From contig NC_090448.1 in the NCBI RefSeq assembly GCF_031143425.1, positions 330,162,177-330,226,176 on the forward strand: a stretch of 64,000 nucleotides of DNA, given 5' to 3'. Below the pieces are notes generated by a model. That model made no database searches and was not told where the DNA came from. It saw nothing but the letters and a program-made list of their open reading frames with translations. Shown one piece after another: positions 24,540-36,250 of this stretch. The position numbers and the translations under genes are program-made. Within the stretch, counting starts at the first letter, position 1, and every line of letters begins with the position of its first letter. This DNA comes from Pleurodeles waltl. Lineage: Eukaryota > Chordata > Amphibia > Caudata > Salamandridae.

Positions 24540-25588
24540 AGAGTTTGGCTATCTAAATCTCCCACTAGAGTGTATGGAAGTCATTAAACAGGCAAGAAAA
24601 CCTACCACCAGGCATTGTTATGCTAACAAATGGAAAAGATTTGTTTTCTACTGTCAAGCAAAACACATAACACCTTTGGATGCGTCCATACAAGACATCA
24701 TAGGCTATTTACTCCACCTACAAAAAGCAAATCTAGCTTTTTCATCCATCAAAATACATCTCACAGCAATTTATGCTTATTTGCAAAAACAACAGACCAA
24801 ATCCCTATTTAGAATACCAGTCATTAAAGCCTTCATGGAGGGCCTAAAACGAATCATACCTCCAAGAACTCCACCAGTACCCTCGTGGAATCTTAACATT
24901 GTACTTACACGACTCATGGGTCCACCATTTGAACCCATGCACTCTTGTCAGATTCAGTTCTTAGCCTGGAAAGTACCATTTCTAGTGGCAATCAATTCAT
25001 TCCGAAGAGTTAATGAAATACAAGCATTCACTATTGAAGATAATACAGGTACACAAACATAAAGTTGTACTCTGCACCAACCCTACATTTCTACCAAAAG
25101 TCATCTCACCGTTTCCTCTAAACCAAACAGTGGAACTTCCAGTCTTCTTCCCACAGCCAGACTCGGTGGCAGAAAGAGAACTGCATACATTAGATATTAA
25201 AAGAGCTCTAATGTATTACATCGACAGAACAAAATCATTTCGTAAAACTAAACAGTTGTACGTCGCATTCCAAAAACCCCATACTGGTAATCCTATATCC
25301 AAACAAGGCATAGCAAGATGGATAGTGAAATGTATACAAAATTGTTACCTGAAAGCTAAAAGACAACTGCTCATTACGCCAAAGGCACACTCCACTAGAA
25401 AAAAGAGAGCATCAATGGCGTTTCTGGGAAACATACCAATGACAGAAATTTGTTAGGCAGCCACTTGGTCGACACCTCATACTTTTACCAAGCATTACTG
25501 TGTAAATGTGTTAGCAACACAACAAGCCACAGTAGGACAGGCTGTACTAAGAACATTATTTCAGACAACTTCAACTCCTACAGGCTGA
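24540..25588 (+). pseudogene. DIRS#2 tyrosine recombinase, broken
   Basis: The coding sequence is visible from about 24540, in a frame open from 24199. It runs MEVIKQARKPTTRHCYANKW, FVFYCQAKHITPLDASIQDI, then GLKRIIPPRTPPVPSWNL and FLVAINSFRRVNEIQAF, with the probable first catalytic Arg in SFRRVNE. The frame changes near 25050-25070. The second part (to 25455) contains AHSTRKKRASMAF (H-x-x-R box), then a TAG stop before AATWSTPHTFTKHYCV with the presumed catalytic Tyr. The catalytic residues are recognisable but are not in one open frame. Confidence 0.88.
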
Positions 25589-25623
25589 CCACCGCTTAGG
25601 GGAGGATTAATGCTTTGTAGTCT

Positions 25624-25735
25624 ATGCATAGCATGTGTATCTACAGCTACACATGCCACTGAACGGGAAATGTCACTTACCCAGTGTACATCTGTTCGTG
25701 GCATGTTCTGCTGCAGATTCACATGTGCCCTCCCT
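25624..25735 (+). repeat. DIRS#2 internal complementary region
   Basis: 25624-25663 (TGCATAGCATGTGTATCT to CCACTGAAC) is the reverse complement of the element's left end. Directly next to it, 25665-25735 (GGGAAATGTCACTTACCCAG to CAGATTCACATG) is the reverse complement of its right end, including the outer bases the left repeat lacks. GTTCG at the element's left boundary recurs at about 25688. This is the arrangement expected to template a closed circular cDNA. Confidence 0.88.
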
Positions 25736-25883
25736 CCTCCCCGGGAGCCTGTAGCCGTTTAAGTTATAATTAATATTTTTAAATATGTATATAAAATTCC
25801 TTTATTTAAACTTTGAGATACATCTCTATTCCATTGCATGGACATTTCTTTCTTTACACTCCATCACTCCTACCTTACCCTCT

Positions 25884-26096
25884 GCGGGAAAACAGTCTAA
25901 GATGGAGTCGATGCCCATGCGCAATAGAGCCGAAAAGGATGAGTCACTTGGTCCCGTGACTCGAAAAGACTTCTTCGAAGAAAAACAACTTGTAACACTC
26001 CGAGCCCAACACTAGATGGCAGGACCTGTGCATAGCATGTAAATCTGCAGTGGAACATGCCACGAGCAGATGTACACTGGGTAAGTGACATTTTCC
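25884..26096 (+). repeat. DIRS#2 right inverted terminal repeat
   Basis: The repeat is the inverse of 20261-20449, plus an outer extension CAGATGTACACTGGGTAAGT (from about 26067) complementary to 25668-25690. It ends near CATTTTCC. The Penelope-like frame resumes immediately after, at 26097. Confidence 0.9.
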
Positions 26097-27740
26097 ATAT
26101 ACATACAACCACTTGTGTTGAATCTCCATTTCTTTGTACATGACTAGAAAGATCGTTTGAACAAATTCACTGATTTCACCTGGACAGAGGAGTGTGTGTT
26201 TGTAACACTGGATATTGTTTCACTGTACACCTCAATTCCTAGGGACAAAGGTCTTCAAGCTATGCAGTTCTATCTGTCACTCAGAAATGCAACTTGAAAT
26301 GATCATACTAACATGCTTGTTGAGATGACGACTCTAGTACTGGATAATAATGTTTTGTTCACAATGATAACTGATTTCGCCATTTGCAAGGTGTACATAT
26401 GGGACTGAAATTTTCACCTTCATTTCTGAACCTTTTTGTGGGTTGGTTTAAGAGATTTTATTAATGAACAAATTGAAATAATATAATCTATTGGGGAAGA
26501 TTCATTGTTGATATTCTATTTATATGGACTGGGAATGTGGCTCAATTACTTGATTTTATTAACTTTCTCAACAGTAATCCACACAACATTTACTTTACAT
26601 ACCATTATAGTTATACACAAATAGTATTCCTAGATGTTAATCTCTATTTGGAGGATTCCAAGATTTTCTCTAAAATGTACTGAAAACCAAAAGCATGTAA
26701 TTCGATTATTTATGCAACAAGTGCACATCTGAAATCAGATACAGGCTATACCTTATGGCGAGATGACACGACTGAGGTGGAATTGTAGTAGTGACAAGAT
26801 ATTTAATTGTGAACTGGAAGCTTTAGAAAAAAAGATTCTTAACAAGATGGTTATCCCAGAGAAATTATCCAGAAAGCAAAACAAAGACACTTAAGGGGTT
26901 AGTCGACGTTTCTTTTTTTTCTGAGGAAAAAAAAATGATTTAGTTTAAGAATAGTCAGAGGGTATCATTTATCAATCATATAAGTTTAGTCACACTATGT
27001 ATAAAATCACGAACAAACATTGGCACATTCTAGGGTTGGACAATACTTTCAATAATATAATTCCAAAGAAACCCGTGTCACCCATAGTAGAGGTAAACCA
27101 CTGCACATTCTGTTATGGCCAGGATTTTTGGACCCTGACAACACTAAGGTCAATCCAAGTGGGCTACGGCGACCACGGAAGGATTCCACAAATGTGGTTC
27201 ATGTAATGTTTGTCCCTTTGCAGTTGATAGGTTAAAACGTTTTCAATATAATACAGTTGTCAAATATCATCTTGAACATTTTATCAACTGTAATACCACT
27301 TTTGTGGTCTACTGTATTGTGTATGTGTGTCATAAAATATATTTGGGTCATACAGTTTACCCTCTTAAGGAGAGGATTCAAGAACATACAAGAACCATCA
27401 GAAATGGGGACAGTATCAACACATTGTCAGTCCATTTCTGTATTCAACACACTAACTTTGACTTGACAGGTTGAGATTTCATGCTATTGCTGCAGCTCAG
27501 GTGCACCCACAAGCGGGTGAAAGTCAACTCACTAAGAAAATTGGAGACATCCCGGATAACTAGACTAAAAGCTGTTGATTGTCGACTCAACTAGGATAGA
27601 GCGCTACATATTTTCTTGATGGATTAATTATGTTTGTTGACAGCGGTACTTTATTCAGTGGATTGAAACCAATACTTGATGCTTTTGATACTTCATCACA
27701 TGGGCATATAGCTATGTGATCATATATTAAGTTTAACTCA
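26097..27740 (+). mobile_element. Penelope-like element, RT C-part and GIY-YIG endonuclease, decayed
   Basis: This continues the element interrupted at 20260. It reads IYIQPLVLNLHFFVHD, a stop, then VFVTLDIVSLYTSIPRDKGL. The RT active-site region at about 26500-26550 reads WGRFIVDILFIWTGN, so the usual IDD box is IVD and one catalytic Asp is lost. Next comes NIYFTYHYSYTQIVFLDVNL. At 27303-27400, VVYCIVCVCHKIYLGHT and PLKERIQEH form the GIY-YIG endonuclease core found in PLEs. A weak C-terminal block continues to about 27740. Several stops show it is inactive. Confidence 0.87.
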
Positions 27741-30700
27741 GCATGAATGCATTTGCAAATTACTGACTTGTCTATCAAAAAATACTCTTGTCTCCTCCAT
27801 TATCTGGAAGTTAACTTGCTTAATGCTATACTATGTTCAGATACATGACATGCCATGAAGTTACATTTTATACAAGATATGTTTAGTATCCATATGGATC
27901 TTTCACAATTGTATCTGATTTAACTAGTGATTTTTCTTAGATTTTAGTTTTTTGTTTTTTTGTTTTATAAATTGCAAGGGAATCGTATATTAATACATGA
28001 GATGTTGGTTGGTTTTTACACCCAAATTCTGAAGTCTTCTACAATCTGAATGTGTCAAATGACCAATTCCTCACTTACCTCTGTTCACTTACTTTTTATT
28101 TCACTTTCTTTAGATTTATTAAAACTTATCCTTTTTTAACAAGAACTATTATTACATATTTGAAAAATACATACAAAAGCAAAATGTTCTGACACTAAAA
28201 TAGTTTTTCTCTACCCAAGGTGTTTACAATGATGAAATCTACATGCCAATCTTCTCTGTTGTTAGCAGTGCTACAAAAGTTTGCCCGCAACTTGACCGCC
28301 ACTAATTTCGTGCAGTTTTCTGCACATTAAACAAAAGATATTGAACCTTACCAACAATCTCAGGCAGACCAGTCTCCCTTAGCTACTAAGTGTACCAAGT
28401 CCATGCATTCCTAGCTGCTCCAGTCCACGTCCTTCCATGCATTCTGGATGGTCCTGTTTTACAGTGGAATAAACAAGACTGCAAGTCCCACAGTACACAT
28501 TAAAAAACTAGACAAGAGCAGCGGGTCACACACGGTCTTTGGACCCCTGACAGGCTGGTCCAGGGTTGACCTGTTAGGAAGAAAAGGAAAACAAAATAAA
28601 GCCAAAAAACACATCCAGATGCTCTTCACAATGTTGTCTAATGTGTCCTTCAGTTGCATGCCTGCTCAATCAATAGAGAATCTTTTATTATATATCTTTT
28701 ATAATAGTTATTTATTTTGATTTCCTAGAGCACCTTTCATCCAAACAGGGTGACAAGGGGCACCCTGGAAATACTGCTATTCATGCAGCTTCCTCTAGGG
28801 TGGACAGCCTGCATCTATATTTAACCTCCAGGGTTCTGTAATTCAACTTCCAAATGGTGATGAAAAGAAGGGAATGTGTACTATTGTCAATATGACAATC
28901 ATTATAGATCAGCAGATGGAGGCACACAGTAAACAGGGTCACCAAATAATGGGGACATTATATCAGGTGCTCTTCTCTTGAAACCCAACACCAGAACCAC
29001 CAGACAGATTCACCTCCTAGACTGTGTGATGTTGTGAGCTTCTTCACAGCAGTCATTTCTGTATTTAACTTGTCTAAAGTGTTCCAGAGGCACTATGTGC
29101 TTCTCACGTAACAAATGTGCAACTAACACCACTGTGAGAGGCAGTGGCTGGATTTGATGCGTGCTTCTAAAAGTCCGGCTTCATCTTTAACATTACCCCC
29201 TCGGACTAATGCTGGAAGAGCCTCATCTGAGAAGCTGAGTATATGAGTGAGCAGAACTCATTATCCAGTTATTATAATAACTAATTAAGTGAGACAGCTC
29301 AGAGAATCCCCAGGTAGAGTTCATACATCATCCTTGAAATTACTGCCGGAGGAAGTGGGGAATGGAGCAGGTGGTATCTACAGAGGCGATCCTGCTATAA
29401 CAAAATGTTCTGTGATTTAATTATTTATGGGAAAAACACACTGGAAGAGCTTCAGGCCCTCTTTGGTGTCCAAACTATTCAATACAAATATGATTGCTGA
29501 AATAGGCAGGTAATGAAGAACCTTTAAAAATCCTCCAATACCATTTCCAAAACTGAACCATGCTTCAAGGGTCGAGTTCCAAATCTTTCAGGTGTTTCCC
29601 GCAACCTACTACATCATGTACTATAATTCAACAGTTGAAACATAATCTAATTTGGAAAATACTAAGAAAAAAAAAGAAATACTGTGCAAATATATTTCCC
29701 CAAATTTATATACTGTTCCAAGACAAGACTGGCACAGGTACAGAAAGGAAACGGTCTTTGCTTTATTATGTTTGGTGCTATGGTATTTACTAAAGGGCTG
29801 GCAGTGTTCACTTAATTAATCTCCGATCGCTCATTAGGACAGTCAGCTGTCCCTTTTTACCAGGTATTTCTTTCATAGGCACTGCCAGAGCGCTTCAAAA
29901 TTATATGGCCCATAACGATCAGAAGAACAATACTTCCCTTGGTTTGGATGATCTGGGTGTGTTCTTCTCTCACCATGTTGAGGAGCAAAAGGGTTCTGTC
30001 TCCAGTCAGAATCTGGAGGCATGTCCGCTCTCTTCGGACCTTGCACCTTAGAATGAAAGAGAAGATAATTGAACCGAGGGTCATCAGCTTCCCAAGACAG
30101 CATGGGTTGTGGGCTGTAGTCTGTACAGGTTGGCTGCACGTGATCTACTGTGTACAACCTATACCCTGTATGTTCAAAGGACTGGTATGTGATGTCTCCA
30201 TCTGATCTCCTGCTTGGCATAGCTCCATAACCTTCACTCACTGAAAGTCTATCTTGTTGGTTACTCTGGGTTTACAGGTAAATGGTTGACAATGACTGAG
30301 AGAGTTTTGAATTTTGCCCCCCTATTTGCTGCCCATGGTCAGTACATGGCCTCTGTCCCACAAGGGAAGAGGGCAAAAACTTCTGTGTGCGAGAGAGAGA
30401 TCTCCACCCTAGGTGGCCTTCAAGTCTGAAAGCTTCAACCCAATTAGGCAAACATTAAAACTTATACTTGTTACTCTTTTTCATTATTTTGTAACACTCT
30501 TTGCACCAAACTCTATAAGTAGCCCAACCACATAAGACATTTATTCTTCTGTGTTTTCTTAACAGGATAAGTAATGTTCAATATGACACTTCTGTGCGCA
30601 TCACTGCAGTGGAAATGTTCTAGTCCTTTGTTTTGTAAATTGTGCTCTCGCTACTTCAGCATTCAGGGCCTTATCTTAACTTGTACATTTTATAAATTGT

Positions 30701-31799
30701 AAGACCCCCCCTAACCCCCCGCAGTGCAATACTGTTTGTCAAAGATATTTAGCCTATTTACAGAAGATGGATACCTTTCCATGGATTTTCACTTTGTTAG
30801 GGCACGCTAAAGATGGCGCGCCTGCCAGCACCACTGTGCTAGATATGTTTAAATCCATTTGTTTCTTTGTGAACATGCTACTTAAGTGTTCAGTTCTGAA
30901 CCTCAATCCTAAACGGATCTGCGAATACACAACGAACGTGCTGCTAAGTTAGTTTTAATATGTTAATAAAACATCCTTTGAGTACTTTAGGTCAGGTTTA
31001 TTTTCTGACCTGTCCATTGTTGTGGCTTCTTTTTAGCACTCTGTGTGGAGCTTATCATTGCCAAATGATTTATATTTCCTAAGAAGTCTACTTGCTGGAA
31101 GAACGGCTGATTTACTCTACTATTAGAAACCACATCAAGTTACACAAATTATGTTTTGGATTTTCACTCGATAATTGGTTTGTTTAAAAAATTACTTTTC
31201 CAGGCATCCTTTTATATCCTGGACTAAATTATTTATTAGACTAGTCCTGCTGGTCTGTAGCCATTCTCTCAAAAGGAGCATTTTTTAAATATCTTTGGAT
31301 CGAACAGATTTTCCTAACTAACAAATCATGATGACCATTATGGCACGTGGTACTATTGACCGCATTCCCTACCCTAAGTTGATGATTGGTTTGTTTTACT
31401 AATAATGTGGTATTTGGCCTCAAATAGGGCTGGTACAAATGCTTATCAAGCTATTCTTTTGAATTTCTCCGGGCATCTCCAAAAATCACATGGGCATGTT
31501 TTTGACTGGACTTTATTGGTGTTACCACTTTTGGGGTCGCGCTCAGTGCGATGATATTTGAGTCTCATGCGTCTAAGAGGTATCTTTGTCATAATTTTCC
31601 TAGCGTTATCAGCAATTTTCTCTTACTAGTTTATAGTGAGAAACTTTCACACAACTAATTCCGGACTTCTAGCTATATTTTCTATAAAAACTTTCTTTTT
31701 TTTCTACATGGTCACCGATCTCTTAATACTTCATTTTTCAAATTAAGGTTCACTTTAAGTGTACTAAATATAATTTTTTGCATTTATTAATGGACTTTG
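27741..31799. other. Third intron, middle part, mostly unassigned
   Basis: A/T-rich 27750-28200 may be the 3' end of the Penelope-like element. Around 28450-29400 are repeat-like patches without a match elsewhere in the window. A 122-codon minus-strand frame at 29873-30241 is listed separately. 30650-31780 showed no recognised features; it may include 5' parts of a second Penelope-like fragment. Confidence 0.35.
29873..30241 (-). other. Unrecognised 122-codon open frame
   Basis: The product would begin MSEGYGAMPSRRSDGDITYQ and is hydrophilic, rich in Pro, Asp, Tyr and His, with no signal peptide, membrane segment or motif I know. It continues open a few codons upstream of the Met. It lies deep in the APEH intron on the opposite strand without an evident promoter, so it is more likely an ORF1- or Gag-like relic of an element than a gene. 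An unspliced host exon or random frame are alternatives. Confidence 0.3.
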
Positions 31800-31845
31800 C
31801 AGCCTTGACGAAGTCTAATGTCGACAAAACATGTCGGCTGCTGGA
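31800..31845 (+). ncRNA. Possible decayed hammerhead-ribozyme motif of a Penelope-like element
   Basis: CTTGACGAAGTC (31804-31815) followed by GACAAAACATGTCGGCT (31823-31839) resembles the CTGA-x-GA ... GAAAC core plus flanking stem. Penelope-like elements are known to carry this in their terminal repeats. The core departs from consensus (CTTGACGA; an A added in the GAAAC box) and stem II would be only about 3 bp, so cleavage activity is unlikely. It lies 4 kb downstream of the PLE coding remnant and in the same orientation. Confidence 0.4.
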
Positions 31846-32929
31846 CTACTTCAAGAACTTGATTTTTTCTTTTGACAAGAAATTGTGGAATTGCTCCTAA
31901 AATACCAAACCTGCACCTTGGATTTATGTGATTATATTTGCTTCTTTCAACAAAAAAGCTACTTATGTTGACAGTTGTTGACTGCAATTCTCCATTGATT
32001 CTTCATTGTGTTGTGCTTCAGTATTCATATATGTCTGGTTTTGCCAAGGTTCCAAAACATTATTTTGGTAGCATAGTGTACAATACCAGGTGAGCACCTA
32101 TCCATTACTTTGGGTTCAAAATACTAAAATTCAGGTTTTATGGAAGCGTGAGAATAGTACCACTGCTACCAATATTCGTTTTGAATAGTGATGGAAGGCC
32201 TGTAGTGCTGTGCTGTGTGGCACATTGTAGAAGTGCAGCTTTAACACATCACTTAATGGCATTTCCCATTTTCTCACCCTTAATAAATGCCCCCTCTTGA
32301 CCATTCTGACCAAATCTGGGAAAATGGATTTGATAGAACACCTATGAGCTTAACAAATTTGCTGGAGATGATGAAATAGTTTGTCATAAGACGAGGTCCC
32401 AAAACAGTTTGATACTAGGGAGGTAGCACCATCCACTTAGTAGTAGCTCTTCCAGGCTGGGAGAATGGGAAAAAATAATTGGGGGAGCGAATCGGTTGTC
32501 AGTATGCATGATCCATCATTATGCTGGAACGTCAGACTTTTCCCTTGAGAGAGGATGTTCTGGATAATTGAGTCAGTAAGGAGGAGTGTTGTTGTTGCTG
32601 TAACCTGCATCCATGATTTTATAGAAAAACAATTTCATGGAATACCATTACAGAGAAACCATTTTATCTAAACTGTTTAATGGAAGTTTTCAAAATGAAT
32701 GACATTTACATCTTTGTAGAAACAAATTGATACATGACTTTTTGGTAGAAAGTGGCTTTTGAACGCTTATTTTTTTTTTTAAAGTATAAATGCAATGGTT
32801 GCAGGTCTTAGTTCCAGAAACATTTTTTTCGGAGATATTTATTTCAATTCTTTACTTCAGGGGGCATTATTTCATTTTTTATATCTTTTCCATTGTCAAG
32901 CAATTAACTCGGATGCTTTAATTCAGTGA
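31846..32929. other. Third intron, A/T-rich, no feature recognised
   Basis: There is no recognisable coding or repeat homology. The part just after 31845 could be the remainder of a Penelope-like terminal repeat. Confidence 0.4.
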
Positions 32930-33730
32930 CCCATCTCCACCCATAAACATCATCCATTGCTGACCCCTCACAACCCCTAAACAATCAATCCCTGGCCCCT
33001 AAGATGGCTCACCACACCTACACTACACATCCCTGAAGCCCAAAAGCCCTTTCTACCTCAAAAATCCACCAACCTTGAACCATATAATATTTCAGTATCC
33101 ACTAACTCAACTCATTCCTGAACCCTAAAACACCCTTTCTATGCCTAATTCCCACTCATCCCAGACCCCTTAAAACACCTCAGCACACCCAAACTCTACC
33201 CATCCCTGAACCCTAAAAAACCCTCACCACCCTTAAACACCAGCCATCCATGACCCATACGAACACTTAATCACCCAAAACTACTCTTCCCTGAACCCTA
33301 AAAACCTTTTTCTACATCTAAACTTCACCCATTCCTAAATCCTTAAAACCGCTCATCACCCTAAACTCCACCCCATCCAGAACCCTAGAAACACTTCACC
33401 GCCTCAGCCGCAATCGGTAATTAAACCTTAAAAACCCTCTCCAGTCCTAAACTCTGCCCATCCATGAACCCTCAAACCTATCAACACCCTTATACTCATA
33501 ATACATGCCCATCCCTGAAACCTAAAATCCCTCATACTGTGAACACCTAAACACCACTCATCTGTGAACCGTAAAAACACTCACCATCCCTACACTCCTC
33601 CTATCTCGAAACCCTAAAACCCAATGCGTGGCCAAACGCCAATTATTTCTGACCCCTAAAACCTCTCATCACCCTAAAAATTACTCATCCCTGAACCCAA
33701 AAACCCCACAGTAGTCGTAAACTCCAGCCA
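32930..33730 (+). repeat. Degenerate minisatellite, about 44-bp period, CCCTAAA-rich
   Basis: About 18 diverged units are built around CATCCCTGAACCCTAAAA followed by a CACCACCCTTAAACACCA-like half. Unit starts can be placed at about 33201, 33245, 33286, 33330 and 33374, giving spacings of 41-45. The strand is almost free of G. The core includes CCCTAAA, similar to but not a run of the telomeric hexamer. Confidence 0.8.
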
Positions 33731-34365
33731 GGTTTAGTGTAATTTTGGACTCTTCCTTAAAATTATCTTTCCTTTCAAATGTTTTTCCATGGTTTGGTTT
33801 CGTCCATTGGGGTTTCTCAGTTTTCGTTTTACATTAAGTCACACACATCAGCATCCTTGGGGTATCCCACAGGGAGATCTCTACTTGCCAGTTGCCTCAC
33901 AGAGTGTGGGCACATTTCAGGGCATCTAAGAGTTGTGAAGGGGAGCACTAGGTTTCCCTGAATCTGATGTTAGTTATGAACCCCGGTAATGTGTAAGGTA
34001 GGAGAGCCTTCCGGCTAACTCTTTGGCCCAGACCACAATTTATTTACAAGTTTTATCCACCCTCTAAGATGATGATCTCATCCTAGAGCTGAGAGAATGG
34101 AGCGTGCAGATGGGTAATGAGATCTCACCCCACTAGTTGCAGAGGGCCCCCTACATACTGTACAAAAAGGTGCACTATTTTAGTTGAAATGCTTGAGGGG
34201 CTGGCTTTTTTACACTTTAACGGAGAGAAGAGTGTATGTATGAATGTGTATGTGGAGCAACAAAATTCATTTCTGTACATTCTTGGTGGAACCCTTTGCC
34301 CGGTAAGGATTCATTTGTGTAATCTGAAAACTAACCATTCCCATTGTGTATTTCCCTGCAGTAAA
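33731..34365. other. Third intron, no feature recognised
   Basis: This stretch lies between the minisatellite and TGTAGGAA copy B. No coding or repeat evidence was found. Confidence 0.4.
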
Positions 34366-36250
34366 TGTAGGAAAATTGGCTTTTTGCAGGGTTCTCCCTA
34401 CCTTTCGCCCCAATTTGGACTACTAACCTGTGGTTTGTGACTCTGGTACTGCACTGTGTCCATGCTAACCAGGACCCAATGCCAGTGCTCTTTCCCTAAA
34501 AATGATGTAAATAACAATTGTACTCACTTGTCAAGGACTATAGCACCTTTCTAATGCCCTGGTAAATGTTATACCTGGAGTCCAGGGCATTTGTACTAAA
34601 GAGGGTCCTTAAGGAGTGCTGCATGTATTATGCCACCCTAAGGGATCCACACTCGAACACCTGCAGACTGACATTGCAGAATGCGTGAAGTAATGCAAAC
34701 CATTTTGAAAACACAACATTGCATACACCCTGTGTGCAATGCCCACAACCACTCCATGTAATATATGCAAGTCGCCCCTAGAGCAGGCCTTAGAGCCCTA
34801 AGGCAGAGTGCATTATGTTACATGGAAGGCGCACTTCTGCATGTACCCCTGTGATGCCTAGTTCCATTGCTCGACATTGCAAGTGTTCAGGACCTGGTAG
34901 ACCTGGGGAACGCCACCCCCTGCACTGAGACTCATTTGACACCAGAGAAGGCTGGAAATTAGATATTCAAGAGGCATGTTGGATTTCTAGGCTAGTCACA
35001 CACATATGATGGTCTACCTCAAGTGCATAGTCAAGAAAGGGTGCCACATCTTGTTTTTGGTGAAACTAGGAACTCTCGGTCAGGATTATACCCACTCCCC
35101 ACGGGAAGTGGTCATATAGGGGTGTAGTCACCCAAGGAGTTGGGCTACTACCCTACACTCCCCTAACTGCCCACAAATTCCCCTAAATTCAGTATTTAGG
35201 AGTCCCCCTGAAACCAGGAATTCAGATTAGTCTACTGGGAACCAAAGGAAGGACAAGGAAGAAAGGACAAAGAGCTGAAGAACATAGGTCCTCCACCTAT
35301 TGGCGCCCAAACCCTGCCTGGCTGCTTACACCACAGCAATCACAAAGAGTGACCTGTCCAGCAGCTGTACAGCTTCTCTAAACACTTGGAGGACTGTTCT
35401 GCCCTTCAGCAACCAAGCAGCATCTCCCTTGGGGTGGATAAACCATCTCTCTGCATCTGCAGGTATCGACCACATCTGCCTGAGTCTTAGTTTTGCTGGC
35501 AATCAGCCCCACCGAGTGAGCATCTTATCAGGAAGAGGTGTAGATAATCTAGGAGATCAGCCCCGTTGCTTCACCAAGTCTCGAGATGCTGACCCCTCCA
35601 GGAGCCTCTCAGCACCAATACCCTGTGTACCGGAGTCCTTGCATCTACCAAGGCTTGTTGCATGTCTAGTCCTGACACCACAACGTTGACACCACCTGCC
35701 TTTGAGAGACAACAGGATCCACTAGGCCTTTGACAAGAGTGTCCCAGCTCCCTGTTTTCTTCCCCTCTTCAGGTCACCCAAGCCAAGTGAGATCCCCTAA
35801 CTACAGCGACCCGCTGAATGAAACACCTCTACCCCCAAGCCCCCAAGCCTGGGTTCACTGAATCAGACTGTGGCCTGCGCTCCAGAGACCCTCACGAACC
35901 GATTTCTAGCACACTTATCCCCAAGCCCTCCTTTGTGTTTCTTTTACAGTTACCCTTCCATTGACTTCAAGGCGTAGTGCTCAAGGCTACCAATGAAACC
36001 ACCATCTCTGCACCCGGACTCACGAGGGCAGGTAAAACCGAACTGCTAGTGGTTGCTTGGACTTTAGCCCCTAAGCATCTTAAGTCTCAAAAGGCACCCT
36101 CGAGAAATGCTCACAAGTATTTGTATGCAGTGTATGCAGGTCTCAAAGTCCACTCGACCACTCGCAGTGGTGAGTCTTATTTGATCAGGCCGAGCTATTT
36201 TTTTAATATTTACTGGTCCCTTTTGGCGAGTTGACACTGAACAGGTGTTC
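34366..36250 (-). repeat. TGTAGGAA-family element, copy B (inverted)
   Basis: At 34366 it begins TGTAGGAAAATTGGC, the complement of a 3' terminus ending TTTTCCTACA. Inside, GCTAACCAGGACCCAATGCC is the inverse of the GGTCTGGTTAGCAGGCCT region of copy C (39690-39715). AGGCCTTAGAGCCCTAAGGC mirrors the GGGCTGTAAGG block of copy D (48580). 35065-35250 matches copy A in orientation and sequence. The 5' part is lost or diverged after about 36250. There is no coding capacity of note. Confidence 0.7.

Larger units (their letters stand above)
20261..26096 (+). mobile_element. Nearly complete DIRS-type retrotransposon (DIRS#2)
   Basis: A 5.8-kb element has inverted terminal repeats (20261-20449 and 25884-26096). 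In order it holds Gag, RT-RNase H, tyrosine recombinase and an internal complementary region (25624-25735). RNase H and recombinase frames overlap by about 170 bases, as is usual in DIRS elements. No target-site duplication is seen: the interrupted Penelope frame continues across the insertion, fitting recombinase-mediated integration of a circle. All genes carry frame changes or stops, so the copy is not autonomous now. Confidence 0.92.

Noticed and set aside
33201..33600. Interstitial telomere array
   Set aside because: CCCTAAA appears once per about 44-base unit rather than as tandem hexamers, so it is described as a minisatellite.
32930..33730. CRISPR-like array
   Set aside because: Units are diverged throughout, with no conserved repeat alternating with unique spacers, in a vertebrate intron.
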